From: Rubrivivax sp.
Lineage (GTDB): Bacteria; Pseudomonadota; Gammaproteobacteria; Burkholderiales; Burkholderiaceae_C
Length of the DNA: 64,000 nt
Assembly (NCBI GenBank): GCA_030681795.1
Contig: JAUXRG010000048.1
Location: forward strand, 124,001 to 188,000
Direction: 5' to 3'
The position numbers were made by a program, and so were the translations under genes. Positions within the stretch are counted from its first letter, which is position 1, and every line of letters begins with the position of its first letter. Positions 51,485 to 63,563 of this stretch are shown here, piece by piece. The notes beneath the pieces are model-generated. The model did not search any database. It saw only the letters and a program-made list of their open reading frames with translations, and had not been told where the DNA came from.

Positions 51485-52411
51485 TCATTCGAGCAGCCGC
51501 AGCGCCGCAGCGAGGCGCCCGTCGTAAGCGGCGCGCACGGCCTGCGCGGACTGCGGTGTCCAGGCCAGGAAGCCTTCACCGGTCTTCATCCCGAGCTTGC
51601 CCTCTTCGAGCAGCCGCTCCAGGCAAGCCGGCAGCACGCGGGCGTTCGACAATGAAGGGTAGATCTCGCGCGCCGCCTGCGCCACCGAGTCCCAGCCCGA
51701 GATTTCCTTCTGCAACACCGGGCCGATGGCCGCGTAGCGAAAACCGAAGCTGTAGCGCACGGCCAGGTCGATGTCCTCGGGTGAGGCGATGCCGCTGTCG
51801 ATGAGCGAGAGCACTTCGCGCATCAGTGCATGCTGGATGCGGTTGGCCAGGAAGCCCGGAATGTCGCGCCTGACGAGCACCGGCTTCTTGCCGGCGGCGC
51901 TGAACATCGCGCACACCGTGTGCGCGAGCGGCACGTCGGAGTCGGCGCCCAGCACCACCTCGACGAGCGGCACGCGGTGCGCCGGCATGAAGTAGTGCGT
52001 GCCGAACATGCGTGAACGAGTGGCCAGCCCCTGGGCGATGCGCGAGATCGGGAAGCCCGAGCTGTTGCTCCCGATCGGCACGCCCGCGGGCACTCGGCCA
52101 TCCAGCCAGGCGAAGAGCTGCTGCTTGACGGCCAGATCTTCTTTCACGGTCTCGATGACCAGCGACAGGTCGCCCCAATCGGCGAAGGCGTCCAGCGTCT
52201 GCACCGACAAGGACGCCGGCGCGGCATCCGCCCTCGGCGCCGCCCCCAGGCTGGCGAGCAGCGCCCGGGTCTCGCGCAGCGCCGCTTCGCATCGCGCAGC
52301 CTCGCGGACCAGCAACACCACGTCGCAAGCGTGGGCGGCCAGCCCTGCGGCGATGCCGCACCCCATCACGCCGCCGCCGACGATCAGGACCTTTGGGTTC
52401 TGTTTGTCCAT
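51485..52411 (-). CDS. 3-hydroxyacyl-CoA dehydrogenase-like NAD-dependent dehydrogenase
   Basis: The protein is 308 residues. The Rossmann motif is VLIVGGGVMGCGIAAGLA. The catalytic region reads GSNSSGFPIS, then FGTHYFMPAH with the His and LVEVVLG with the Glu, then IPGFLANRIQHAL. The single-domain length and position beside an enolase-superfamily gene suggest a hydroxy-acid dehydrogenase such as an L-gulonate 3-dehydrogenase-type enzyme, not fatty-acid oxidation, but this is inference. The ATG at 52411 lies in the divergent control region shared with the plus-strand operon. Confidence 0.87.
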   Translation of the reverse strand: MDKQNPKVLIVGGGVMGCGIAAGLAAHACDVVLLVREAARCEAALRETRALLASLGAAPRADAAPASLSVQTLDAFADWGDLSLVIETVKEDLAVKQQLFAWLDGRVPAGVPIGSNSSGFPISRIAQGLATRSRMFGTHYFMPAHRVPLVEVVLGADSDVPLAHTVCAMFSAAGKKPVLVRRDIPGFLANRIQHALMREVLSLIDSGIASPEDIDLAVRYSFGFRYAAIGPVLQKEISGWDSVAQAAREIYPSLSNARVLPACLERLLEEGKLGMKTGEGFLAWTPQSAQAVRAAYDGRLAAALRLLE

Positions 52412-52522
52412 ATATTTAGACCCGTCGCCCGGAGGATGTCGGAACGCTGGGGCGACGCGGCGCCTTGGCAGCTTCTGGCATGGCCCCGGCTCGCACTTGA
52501 CAAGCCCCTCGGCGGGCGACCT

Positions 52523-52536
52523 AATATCCGTATATT
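52523..52536. promoter_or_regulatory. Inverted repeat in the divergent promoter region (candidate GntR operator)
   Basis: AATAT-CCGT-ATATT is a perfect 5-bp inverted repeat in GC-rich DNA, 31 nt upstream of the enolase-superfamily start. A related AT-rich element (CATATATTTAGAC) overlaps the start of the opposite gene at 52409-52421. The two could be operators or -10 elements for the divergent promoters, and the nearby GntR protein is the natural candidate to bind them. Confidence 0.4.
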
Positions 52537-52567
52537 TGAAACGCTTGTCAACTCGCAGGAACTCCCA

Positions 52568-53713
52568 GTGCCGAAAATTGCCTCCATCAGCGTCGCCGTC
52601 GCCCGTGTGCCCCTGGACCGGCCGACTTCCTTCTCCACGCGCACGGTGACGGAGCGTCACTTCTGCATCGTCAAGGTGCGCAGCACCGACGGCGTGGAAG
52701 GCATCGGCTTTTGCTACGTCGGCAGCAAGGGCGGCGATATCGCCAAGGTGGCGGTCGAGCAATTGCTGGCGCCGGTGCTGATCGGCCAGGACAGCCACCG
52801 CAGCGAAGGGCTGTGGAACGAGATGTACCAGGAAGCCTTGCTCCAAGGCCGCTCCGGCGCGGTGATGCGCGGCATCTCGATCCTGGACACCGCGCTGTGG
52901 GACCTCAACGCGCGCAGCGCCGGCCTGCCGCTGCACGACTACCTGGGGTGCCTGAACCGCGAGAAGGTGATGGCCTACTGCAGCGGCGGCTACTACCTCG
53001 ATGGCAAGACGCCCGCCGACCTCGGCCGCGAACTGGCGGGTTATGTCGAGCTGGGCTTCACCGCGGTGAAGATGAAAACCGGCCGCCTCTCGCCCGCCGA
53101 GGAAGAGAAGCGCGTCGCCGCCGCGCGCGCGGCCATCGGCCCCGATGTGCTGCTGATGCTCGACGTCAACAACGGTTGGGCCGACCTGCCCACGGCGCTC
53201 GAATACGTGCGCCGCTTCGAAGCCTACAACCCGTACTTTCTGGAGGAGCCCTTCCTGCCCGACGCGATCGACCTGCACGCACGCCTGGCGCAGCTCACCT
53301 CGATCACGCTCGCCACCGGCGAGATCGAAGTCGGCCGTTGGCGCTTTCGTGAGCTGGTCGAGGCGGGCGGCGCCGAAATCTTGCAGGCCGACGCCGCGGT
53401 CTGCGGTGGCATCTCGGAGTGGCGTCGCATCGCCGCGCATGCCGGCAGCTGCGGCGTGACGGTCAGCCCGCATTGGTTCCACGACCTGCACGCGCCCCTG
53501 GTGGCGGCCACGCCGAATGCGCGTTACGTCGAGTACTTCCTCGATGACCAGGTGCTGAACTTCCGCCGCCTGATCGACCGCCAGCTCGAGCACGAGGGCG
53601 GCTGGCTGATGCTGCACCAGACGCCGGGCCTGGGCTTCGGCTTCGACGAAGCGGCGGTCGCGCGCTACGCCGGCGGCGCTTCGGCCTGGACCGTCATTTC
53701 GCAAGGGCGCTGA
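52568..53713 (+). CDS. Mandelate racemase/muconate lactonizing enzyme (enolase superfamily)
   Basis: The protein is 381 residues. Metal ligands and catalytic elements are seen as AVKMKTG (Lys-x-Lys), LMLDVNNGW (Asp), YFLEEPFLP (Glu) and LATGEIEVG (Glu), with PHWFHDLH near the end. Such enzymes dehydrate or racemise alpha-hydroxy or sugar acids after abstracting the alpha proton. GTG 52568 is chosen because AGGA lies nearby and the preceding in-frame sequence contains the divergent promoter. The Ldh-type gene follows at once, suggesting a catabolic operon for a hydroxy or sugar acid. Confidence 0.92.
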   Translation: MPKIASISVAVARVPLDRPTSFSTRTVTERHFCIVKVRSTDGVEGIGFCYVGSKGGDIAKVAVEQLLAPVLIGQDSHRSEGLWNEMYQEALLQGRSGAVMRGISILDTALWDLNARSAGLPLHDYLGCLNREKVMAYCSGGYYLDGKTPADLGRELAGYVELGFTAVKMKTGRLSPAEEEKRVAAARAAIGPDVLLMLDVNNGWADLPTALEYVRRFEAYNPYFLEEPFLPDAIDLHARLAQLTSITLATGEIEVGRWRFRELVEAGGAEILQADAAVCGGISEWRRIAAHAGSCGVTVSPHWFHDLHAPLVAATPNARYVEYFLDDQVLNFRRLIDRQLEHEGGWLMLHQTPGLGFGFDEAAVARYAGGASAWTVISQGR

Positions 53714-53714
53714 A

Positions 53715-54776
53715 TTGAGTGACGCCCCGCCGACACCGGTGCACGCCGAGCATTTGCGCGAGTTCGTCGCGCGCGCATTCGTCGCCGTCGGCATGCCCGC
53801 CGGCGACGCCGGGATCGTGGCGCAGCTGATGACCGAGGCCGAGCTGCAAGGCTCCGACGGCCATGGCGTCATCCGCCTTGCGCCCTACATCAGGCGCATC
53901 AAGGCCGGTGGCATCAATCTTCGGCCCGAGATCCGCGTCATCGAAGAACGCCCGGCCACGGCCCTGATCGATGGCGACAACGCGATGGGCCACCTGGTGA
54001 TGTCCAGGGCAGCGCAGCTGGCGAGCGCGAAAGCTCGCCAATGCGGCATCGCCTGGGTGGGGGCGCGCTTGAGCAACCATGCCGGCCCGGCGTCCTTGTA
54101 CGCACGCATGGCCTTGCCGCACGACATGATCGGCCTGTACTTTGCGGTGGGCAACGCCAACCACCTGCCGCCCTGGGGCGGGCTGGAGATGCTGCTGTCG
54201 ACCAACCCGATCGCGGTGGCGATACCGGCCTTCGAGGAAGTACCGGTGGTGCTCGACATGGCCACCACGGTGGCCGCCTACGGCAAGGTCAAGGCCAAGG
54301 TGCAGCGCGGCGAAATGATGCCCGAGGGCTGGATGATCGACCGCCAGGGCGAGCCGCTGCTCGACCCGAAGCGCGCCGACGAGGGCTTTCTGCTGCCCAT
54401 CGGCGGCCACAAGGGCTATGGCCTGGCGCTGGTCTTCGGCCTGCTTGCCGGCACGCTCAATGGCGCCGCCATGGGCCGCGAGGTCATCGACTTCAACAAG
54501 GACTTCAAATCCGCCACCAACACCGGGCAGGCGATCGCGATGATCGACCTGGCGGCCTTCGGCGACGCGGCGGCATTCAAGCAGCGCGTCGACACCGTGG
54601 TGCGCGACCTGCGCGCCAGCGAACGCATGCCGCAGGTCGATCGCATCTGGTTGCCCGGCGAACAAAGCCAGGCCCGGCGCATCGCGTACGGCCGCGACGG
54701 CATTCCGATCGGCGCCGCGTTGCGCAAGGTGCTCGACGGCGTGGCGGCCGACCTCGGCATCGCCGCGCTGGCCTGA
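53715..54776 (+). CDS. Malate/L-lactate (Ldh family) NAD(P)-dependent oxidoreductase
   Basis: This 353-residue member of the type-2 malate/L-lactate dehydrogenase family shows LQGSDGHGVIRLAPYIRRI near the N-terminus, SNHAGPASLYARMAL in the middle and LPIGGHKGYGLALVFGLLAGTL near residue 225. The reaction is the oxidation of a 2-hydroxy acid to a 2-oxo acid, or the reverse. The start is the rare TTG codon at 53715, one base after the previous stop, so translation is probably coupled. The ~10 residues before the conserved core make this start reasonable. Confidence 0.9.
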   Translation: MSDAPPTPVHAEHLREFVARAFVAVGMPAGDAGIVAQLMTEAELQGSDGHGVIRLAPYIRRIKAGGINLRPEIRVIEERPATALIDGDNAMGHLVMSRAAQLASAKARQCGIAWVGARLSNHAGPASLYARMALPHDMIGLYFAVGNANHLPPWGGLEMLLSTNPIAVAIPAFEEVPVVLDMATTVAAYGKVKAKVQRGEMMPEGWMIDRQGEPLLDPKRADEGFLLPIGGHKGYGLALVFGLLAGTLNGAAMGREVIDFNKDFKSATNTGQAIAMIDLAAFGDAAAFKQRVDTVVRDLRASERMPQVDRIWLPGEQSQARRIAYGRDGIPIGAALRKVLDGVAADLGIAALA

Positions 54777-54806
54777 GATTCAGCCGCCCACTTCAAAGGA
54801 ATTTCC

Positions 54807-57855
<3,049 letters not shown>

Positions 57856-57863
57856 GTGCTCTG

Positions 57864-58763
57864 ATGCCCACGCTGACCCTGTTCACCCCTGCCGGCGTCG
57901 TGCCGGCTGCGGCGCCCTTGCGCCTGGCCCTGCGGCGCTTGCGCGCGCTGGGCTTCGACGCCGAACTGGACGACAGCGCCCTGGCGCGCCACCAGCGCTT
58001 CGGCGGCGACGACGAGACACGGTTGGCCGCCTTGCACCGGGTGGCGGCACAGGCGCCGTCCATTGCCATGGCCACGCGGGGCGGCTACGGCATGACACGG
58101 CTGCTGGAGCGCATCGACTGGGGTCTGCTCGCACGCAGTGTGGATGCCGGCACCCGCTGGGTCGGCCACAGCGACTTCACCACGCTGCAGATGGGCCTGC
58201 TGGCGCACACCGGTGCGCGCAGCTGGGCCGGGCCGATGGGCATCGCCGACTTCGGCCGCGCGGACGATGCGGGCGGAGTCGATGAGGTCACGCGCGACTG
58301 CTTCCTCGAAGCCATGGGGGGCGAGCTCGAAGCCGTGGGCTTTCGCACCGAGCCCGGCTTCGACGGCCTGGACGTGAAGGGCGTGCTCTGGGGCGGCAAC
58401 CTGGCGATGCTGCTGTCGCTGCTGGGCACCCCACACTGGCCCGTGGTGAGGGGCGGCATCCTGTTCCTGGAGGATGTCAACGAACACCCTTACCGCATCG
58501 AGCGCGGCCTGCTGCAGCTGCACCAGGCCGGTGTGCTGGCGCGCTGCAAGGCGGTGGTGCTGGGGGCCTTCAGCGAATGGAAGCCTTCGCCGCTGGACCG
58601 TGGTTACTCCTTAAAGGCGGCCGTGGCGCGGCTGCGCGCCGAGACGAAGATACCGGTGCTCACCGGGTTGCCCTTCGGCCATGTCCAGCCCAAGGTGACG
58701 CTGCCTGTGGGTGCGCGCGCGCAGCTCGTGGTGCAGGGCAGGGACGTGCTCATCGGCTGGTAG
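57864..58763 (+). CDS. ldcA: Muramoyltetrapeptide carboxypeptidase (LD-carboxypeptidase)
   Basis: This 299-residue S66 serine peptidase removes the terminal D-Ala from murein tetrapeptides during cell-wall recycling. The catalytic serine is in GHSDFTTLQMGL, the glutamate in LFLEDVNEHPYRIERGL, and the histidine in LPFGHVQPKVTLPVG. No signal peptide is present, as expected for the cytoplasmic recycling enzyme. It is 8 nt after tadA and 93 nt before a peptide-type ABC importer, which may deliver murein peptides to it. Confidence 0.93.
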   Translation: MPTLTLFTPAGVVPAAAPLRLALRRLRALGFDAELDDSALARHQRFGGDDETRLAALHRVAAQAPSIAMATRGGYGMTRLLERIDWGLLARSVDAGTRWVGHSDFTTLQMGLLAHTGARSWAGPMGIADFGRADDAGGVDEVTRDCFLEAMGGELEAVGFRTEPGFDGLDVKGVLWGGNLAMLLSLLGTPHWPVVRGGILFLEDVNEHPYRIERGLLQLHQAGVLARCKAVVLGAFSEWKPSPLDRGYSLKAAVARLRAETKIPVLTGLPFGHVQPKVTLPVGARAQLVVQGRDVLIGW

Positions 58764-58856
58764 GTCAGACCACGCCCTAGAATTCCCCCATCGCCTTCGG
58801 GTTGGCCCGGCCACGAGCTGCGGGTAGCCGAAGGCGCGAGTTTTTCCGGAGCCCAC

Positions 58857-61109
58857 ATGCACGGACCCTTGAATTTCTGGCGCACCGCCTGGCGGCTGCT
58901 TGCCCTTTGCTCCCTGGGGGTGCTGGCCGCGGCGTGCAACAACAACCCCTGGCCCGACGACGCGGCGGCGTCCAACACGCTGTACAGCGCGGTCATCGAG
59001 AGCTCGCCGCGTCACCTCGACCCGACCGCTTCGTACTGGTCCAACGACACGCCCTACACCTACCAGATCTACGAGCCGCCCTACGGCTACCACTACCTGA
59101 AGCGGCCGTTCCAGCTGGTGGGCAAGACGGCGAGCGAGGTGGCCAAGCCGCGCTACATCGACAAGGCCGGCCAACCGCTGCCGGACGACGCGCCCGCTGA
59201 CCGGATTGCCGAGAGCATTTACGACGTGCCCATCAAGCCGGGCATCCTCTACCAGCCGCACCCGGCGTTCGCCAGGGACGGGCAGGGCCGCCACCTCTAT
59301 CACAGTGACCACGCGATGAAGCCCGGAGAGCTGGGCGAGCGCCGCACGCCGCTGGACTTCGAGCACCAGGGCACGCGCGAACTGGTGGCCGAGGATTTCG
59401 TCTATGCGCTCAAGCGCCACGCCACCACGCGCATCACCGCGCCCATCTTCAGCACCTTCGCCGAATATGTGGTGGGGCTGAAGGAATACGGCGAGCTCAT
59501 CAAGAAGGAAGACGCCAGGCTGCGCCAGGGGCTGGATACGGCGAGCCAGGACAAGCCCTTTCTCGATTTCCGCCAGTGGCCGCTGGCCGGCGCCAGCGCA
59601 CCCGAGAAGCACCTGCTGCGCGTGCGCATCAAGGGCAAATACCCGCAGTGGAGCTACTGGATGCAGATGACCTTCATGGCCCCGGTGCCCTGGGAGGCCG
59701 ACGCCTTTTACGCCCAACCCGGCATGGCCGAGCGCGCGCTGACGCTGGACGTGTGGCCGGTGGGCACGGGCCCGTACATGATGGTGGAGTTCGTGAAGGA
59801 CCGCCGCCATGTCATGAAGCGCAATCCCAACTACCGCGGCGAGCCCTACCCCTGCGAAGGCATGCCCGGCGACAAGGAAGCCGGCCTGCTGGCCGACTGC
59901 GGCAAGACCATGCCCTTCATCGACACCCTGGTCTCCACCATTGAGCGCGAGTCGGTGCCCAAGCGCGGCAAGTTCCGCCAGGGCTTCTACGACATCGAGG
60001 TCTTCGAGCGCACCGACACTGGCATGGACTACCTGGTGGCCATGCAGGACAGCGAGGAAGTGCGCGCCGAGTATCTTGAAAAGGGCTTTCGCTTGAACCG
60101 CGGCTCCGACGTCAACAGCTACTTCATCGGCTTCAACATGCTCGACCCGGTGCTCGGCGATGGTGATGCCGGCGTCAACAGCGCCGAGCAGCGCGCGCGC
60201 AACCGCAAGCTGCGCCAGGCCATCACCATCGCCATCGACTGGGAGGAGTACTCCAAGATCTTCCCCAAGAAGGCCGGCGACATTGCCATGAGCCCGCTGC
60301 CACCGGGCATCTTCGGCTCGCGCGAAGGCACGCCCGAAGGCGTCAACCCGGTGACCCACGTCTGGAAAGACGGCAAGGCGCAGCGCCGTTCGATCGAAGA
60401 GGCCAAGAAGCTGATGGTCGAGGCCGGCTACCCCGGCGGGCGCGACGCCGCCACCGGCAAGCCACTGGTGCTGAACTACGACTTCTATTCGGCGCCCTCG
60501 CCCGAGAACAAGCCCGAGATCGAGTGGGTGGTGCGGCAGTTCGCCAAGGTCGACATCCAGCTAGAAGTGCGCGCCACCGACAACAACCAGTTCCAGGACA
60601 AGGTGCGCAAAGGCAAGTACCAGGTCTTCTGGCTGGGCTGGCTGGCCGACTACCCGGATGCCGAGAACTTCATGTTCCTGCTCTACGGGCCCACCGGCAA
60701 GACCAAGCACGACGGCGAGAACACCGCCAACTACGCCAGCCCCGAGTACGACCGCTTGTTCGCGCAGATGAAGACGCTGGACGACGGGCCCGAAAAGCAA
60801 AAGCTGATCGATGAAATGGTGGCCATCGCGCGAGTCGATGCACCTTGGACGATGGGCTTTTATCCGTACTCGTCAGCAGCGGTGCAGCGCTGGGTGCTCA
60901 ACTCCAATCCGGCCATCCTGATCCGCGACCACGGCCGCTACCTGCGGCTGGACGTGCCGCAGCGCGTGGCAGCGCTGAAGTCGTGGAACGACCCGGTGTG
61001 GTGGCCCATGGGTCTGCTAGGCGCCGTGGCCGTGGCGCTGGCCTGGGTGGCGCGGCGCCACCTGCGCCGGCGCGAGCGCACCAACGCCCGCGGCGAAGTG
61101 CTGGCGTGA
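58857..61109 (+). CDS. ABC transporter peptide-type solute-binding lipoprotein with C-terminal membrane segment
   Basis: This 750-residue protein is long for the Opp/Dpp receptor family. The N-terminus has a lipoprotein signal with VLAAACNNN. The SBP_bac_5 body shows SSPRHLDPTASY at the start, VGTGPYMMVEF and AGYPGGRD. Unusually, the C-terminus carries a clear membrane segment (WWPMGLLGAVAVALAWVA) followed by RRHLRRRER, so the protein is anchored at both ends. It is the first gene of an importer operon, 10 nt before the first permease. The upstream ldcA suggests peptides from murein as a ligand. Confidence 0.9.
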   Translation: MHGPLNFWRTAWRLLALCSLGVLAAACNNNPWPDDAAASNTLYSAVIESSPRHLDPTASYWSNDTPYTYQIYEPPYGYHYLKRPFQLVGKTASEVAKPRYIDKAGQPLPDDAPADRIAESIYDVPIKPGILYQPHPAFARDGQGRHLYHSDHAMKPGELGERRTPLDFEHQGTRELVAEDFVYALKRHATTRITAPIFSTFAEYVVGLKEYGELIKKEDARLRQGLDTASQDKPFLDFRQWPLAGASAPEKHLLRVRIKGKYPQWSYWMQMTFMAPVPWEADAFYAQPGMAERALTLDVWPVGTGPYMMVEFVKDRRHVMKRNPNYRGEPYPCEGMPGDKEAGLLADCGKTMPFIDTLVSTIERESVPKRGKFRQGFYDIEVFERTDTGMDYLVAMQDSEEVRAEYLEKGFRLNRGSDVNSYFIGFNMLDPVLGDGDAGVNSAEQRARNRKLRQAITIAIDWEEYSKIFPKKAGDIAMSPLPPGIFGSREGTPEGVNPVTHVWKDGKAQRRSIEEAKKLMVEAGYPGGRDAATGKPLVLNYDFYSAPSPENKPEIEWVVRQFAKVDIQLEVRATDNNQFQDKVRKGKYQVFWLGWLADYPDAENFMFLLYGPTGKTKHDGENTANYASPEYDRLFAQMKTLDDGPEKQKLIDEMVAIARVDAPWTMGFYPYSSAAVQRWVLNSNPAILIRDHGRYLRLDVPQRVAALKSWNDPVWWPMGLLGAVAVALAWVARRHLRRRERTNARGEVLA

Positions 61110-61119
61110 GGGCAGGGCG

Positions 61120-62103
61120 ATGCTGAACTACCTTTCGCGCCGCTTCGTCTATGCGCTGCTCGTGCTGCTGGGCGTGAACCTGGCCACCTTCATGCTGTTC
61201 TTCACCGTCAATACGCCCGATGACATGGCGCGACTGAACCTGGGCGGCAAGCGCGTCAACCAGGAATCCATCGAGAAGTGGAAGGCCGAACGCGGCTACG
61301 ACAAGCCGCTGTATCTGAACGCCAAGCGCGAGGGCTTGGCGCAGGTCACCGACACCATCTTCTGGGACCGCTCGGTGTCGCTCTTCGCGCTGAAGTTCGG
61401 CCGCGCCGACTCCGAGAGCGCCGGCGATATCGGCCACGAGGTGGCCAGCCGCATGTGGGTGAGCCTGCAGATGGCGCTGCCGCTGTTCACCCTGCAGGTC
61501 ATCGCGAGCACGGCGTTCGCGCTGCTGCTGGTGATGTTCCGCCACTCGCGGCTGGACTTCTGGGGCGTGGTCAGCTGCGTGCTGATGCTCTCGATCTCGA
61601 GCCTGTTCTACATCATCGTCGGGCAATACCTGTTCTCGCGCGTGCTCAAGCTGGCGCCCATCTCGGGCTATGCGCCGGGGCTGGACGCCGTCAAGTTCCT
61701 GGTGCTGCCGATCGGGCTTTCGCTCATCGCGCGGCTGGGCGGCGAAGCGCGGCTGTACCGCGCCATGTTCCTGGAAGAAATCGGCAAGGACTACGTGCGC
61801 ACGGCGCGCGCCAAGGGCCTGAGCGAGACCGCCGTGATGTATGGCCACGTGCTGCGCAATGCGCTCATCCCCATCGTCACCAGTGCGGGCAGCTACCTGC
61901 CCTATGTATTCCTGGGCAGCCTGGTGTTCGAAAGCTTCTTCGGCCTGCCCGGCCTGGGGGCCTACGTCATCGAAGCCATCGGCAAGCAGGACTTCGCCGT
62001 CGTGCGCACCATGGTCTTCGTGGGCTCGCTGCTGTATATCGCCACCTACGTGCTCATCGACATCGTCTACACCTGGGTCGACCCCCGGGTGCGCCTGAGC
62101 TGA
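61120..62103 (+). CDS. ABC transporter permease (OppB/DppB type)
   Basis: The protein is 327 residues with six membrane segments, beginning LSRRFVYALLVLLGVNLATFMLFF. The EAA loop that contacts the ATPase is seen near the C-terminal half (EEIGKDYVRTARAKGLSE). The N-terminal periplasmic part (~30-110) is longer than in DppB. It forms a heterodimer with the next permease, whose start is 2 nt after its stop. Confidence 0.92.
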   Translation: MLNYLSRRFVYALLVLLGVNLATFMLFFTVNTPDDMARLNLGGKRVNQESIEKWKAERGYDKPLYLNAKREGLAQVTDTIFWDRSVSLFALKFGRADSESAGDIGHEVASRMWVSLQMALPLFTLQVIASTAFALLLVMFRHSRLDFWGVVSCVLMLSISSLFYIIVGQYLFSRVLKLAPISGYAPGLDAVKFLVLPIGLSLIARLGGEARLYRAMFLEEIGKDYVRTARAKGLSETAVMYGHVLRNALIPIVTSAGSYLPYVFLGSLVFESFFGLPGLGAYVIEAIGKQDFAVVRTMVFVGSLLYIATYVLIDIVYTWVDPRVRLS

Positions 62104-62105
62104 CC

Positions 62106-63563
62106 ATGCCGAAATTTGTACTGCTCTGGACCGACGCCGCCGTCTGGCTGCTGCTCGCGGCGCTGGTGGCCTACGCCGTGATGGTGCTGCGCCGCCCGCA
62201 GCTCAAGGCCAACTGGCGCAAGGTGTTCTTCGACGCGCCGGCGCTGGCGTCTTCGCTGGTGCTCTTGCTGTGCCTGGGCGTGACGCTGCTCGACAGCCTG
62301 CACTACCGGCCGCTGCTGCCACCCGCGCCCGGCGTGGACCACGCCGCGCCGGCCTACGAGTCGCGCACGCGCTCGCTGCTCGACGCCGCGTTGTGGGAAC
62401 TGGTGGAGTCGCGCGAAGCGACCTATTCGCGGCCGCTGTCCTACCTGGGCTTCACCAAGGAGTCGCTGCTGGTGAATGGCGAGATCGCCCGCGTGGCGCC
62501 GCGCCTGGTCTTCGGCGGTGCGCACCTGAAGAACCCGCAGCAGGACTGGGCCGGCGACGTGCTCGCCCGCGCCGTGCAGGGCCTGGCGTGGGGCGCCTTG
62601 CTCGCCGTGGTGCTGGCTGCCCTGCTGGTGTGGGCGGTGGCGCGAGGCTCGCACCAGGGCATGGGGGCCACGCTCGATCGCATCCGCCGCCGCGAAACGC
62701 CGGTGCCCTGGCATGTGGCGCTGGCCACGCTCGTCGTGTTGAGCCTGCTCATCGGTCCGGCCACGGCGCTCTCGGGCCCCTACCACCTGCTGGGCACCGA
62801 CCTCACGGGCAACGACGTGCTCTTCCAGTCGCTCAAGAGCATACGCACGGCGTTCGTCATCGGCACGCTGGCGACCGTGGCCACGCTGCCACTGGCCGTG
62901 ACACTGGGCCTGCTCGCCGGCTACTTCAGGGGCTGGGTCGACGAGGCCATCCAGTACGTCTACACGGTGCTCTCGTCGGTGCCCAACGTGCTGCTCATCG
63001 CCGCCTGCGTGCTCATGGTGCAGGTCTTCCTGGACAAGAACCCCGACCTCTTCGAGACCGGCGCCGAGCGTGCCGATCTCAAGCTCTTCTTGCTATGCAC
63101 GGTGCTCGGCCTCACCGGCTGGGCCGGCCTGTGCCGGCTGCTGCGCGGCGAAACCATGAAGCTGCGCGAACTCGAATACGTGCAGGCGGCCAGCGCCTTC
63201 GGCGTCAGCCACGCCCGCATCCTGTCGCGCCACATCTTCCCCAACGTCGCGCACCTGATGCTCATCGTCACCGTGCTCGAGTTCTCTTCGCTCATCCTCT
63301 ACGAGGCCGTGCTGTCCTACGTGGGTGTCGGCGTGGACCCGTCGATGAACAGCTTCGGCGGCATGATCAACCTGGCGCGCAACGAGATGAGCCGCGACCC
63401 CGTGGTGTGGTGGAGCTTCGCCGCCGCCTTCGGATTCATGGTCACACTGGTGCTGGCGGCCAACCTCTTCGCCGACGGCGTGCGCGACGCCTTCGACCCG
63501 CGCGCCGCGGTATTCCACCGCCGCCGCGTGGTACCCGCACGCAAGGTGAGCGAACCATGCTGA
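62106..63563 (+). CDS. ABC transporter permease (OppC/DppC type, long)
   Basis: This 485-residue protein is longer than the usual ~300 because of an N-terminal extension with two membrane segments and a periplasmic stretch (LGFTKESLLVNGEIARVAPRL region, ~100-150). The core shows HLLGTDLTGNDVLFQ, VIGTLATVATLPLAVTLGLLAGY and the EAA loop LRELEYVQAASAFGVSHARI. It overlaps the ATPase gene by 7 nt and is coupled to it. Confidence 0.91.
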   Translation: MPKFVLLWTDAAVWLLLAALVAYAVMVLRRPQLKANWRKVFFDAPALASSLVLLLCLGVTLLDSLHYRPLLPPAPGVDHAAPAYESRTRSLLDAALWELVESREATYSRPLSYLGFTKESLLVNGEIARVAPRLVFGGAHLKNPQQDWAGDVLARAVQGLAWGALLAVVLAALLVWAVARGSHQGMGATLDRIRRRETPVPWHVALATLVVLSLLIGPATALSGPYHLLGTDLTGNDVLFQSLKSIRTAFVIGTLATVATLPLAVTLGLLAGYFRGWVDEAIQYVYTVLSSVPNVLLIAACVLMVQVFLDKNPDLFETGAERADLKLFLLCTVLGLTGWAGLCRLLRGETMKLRELEYVQAASAFGVSHARILSRHIFPNVAHLMLIVTVLEFSSLILYEAVLSYVGVGVDPSMNSFGGMINLARNEMSRDPVVWWSFAAAFGFMVTLVLAANLFADGVRDAFDPRAAVFHRRRVVPARKVSEPC

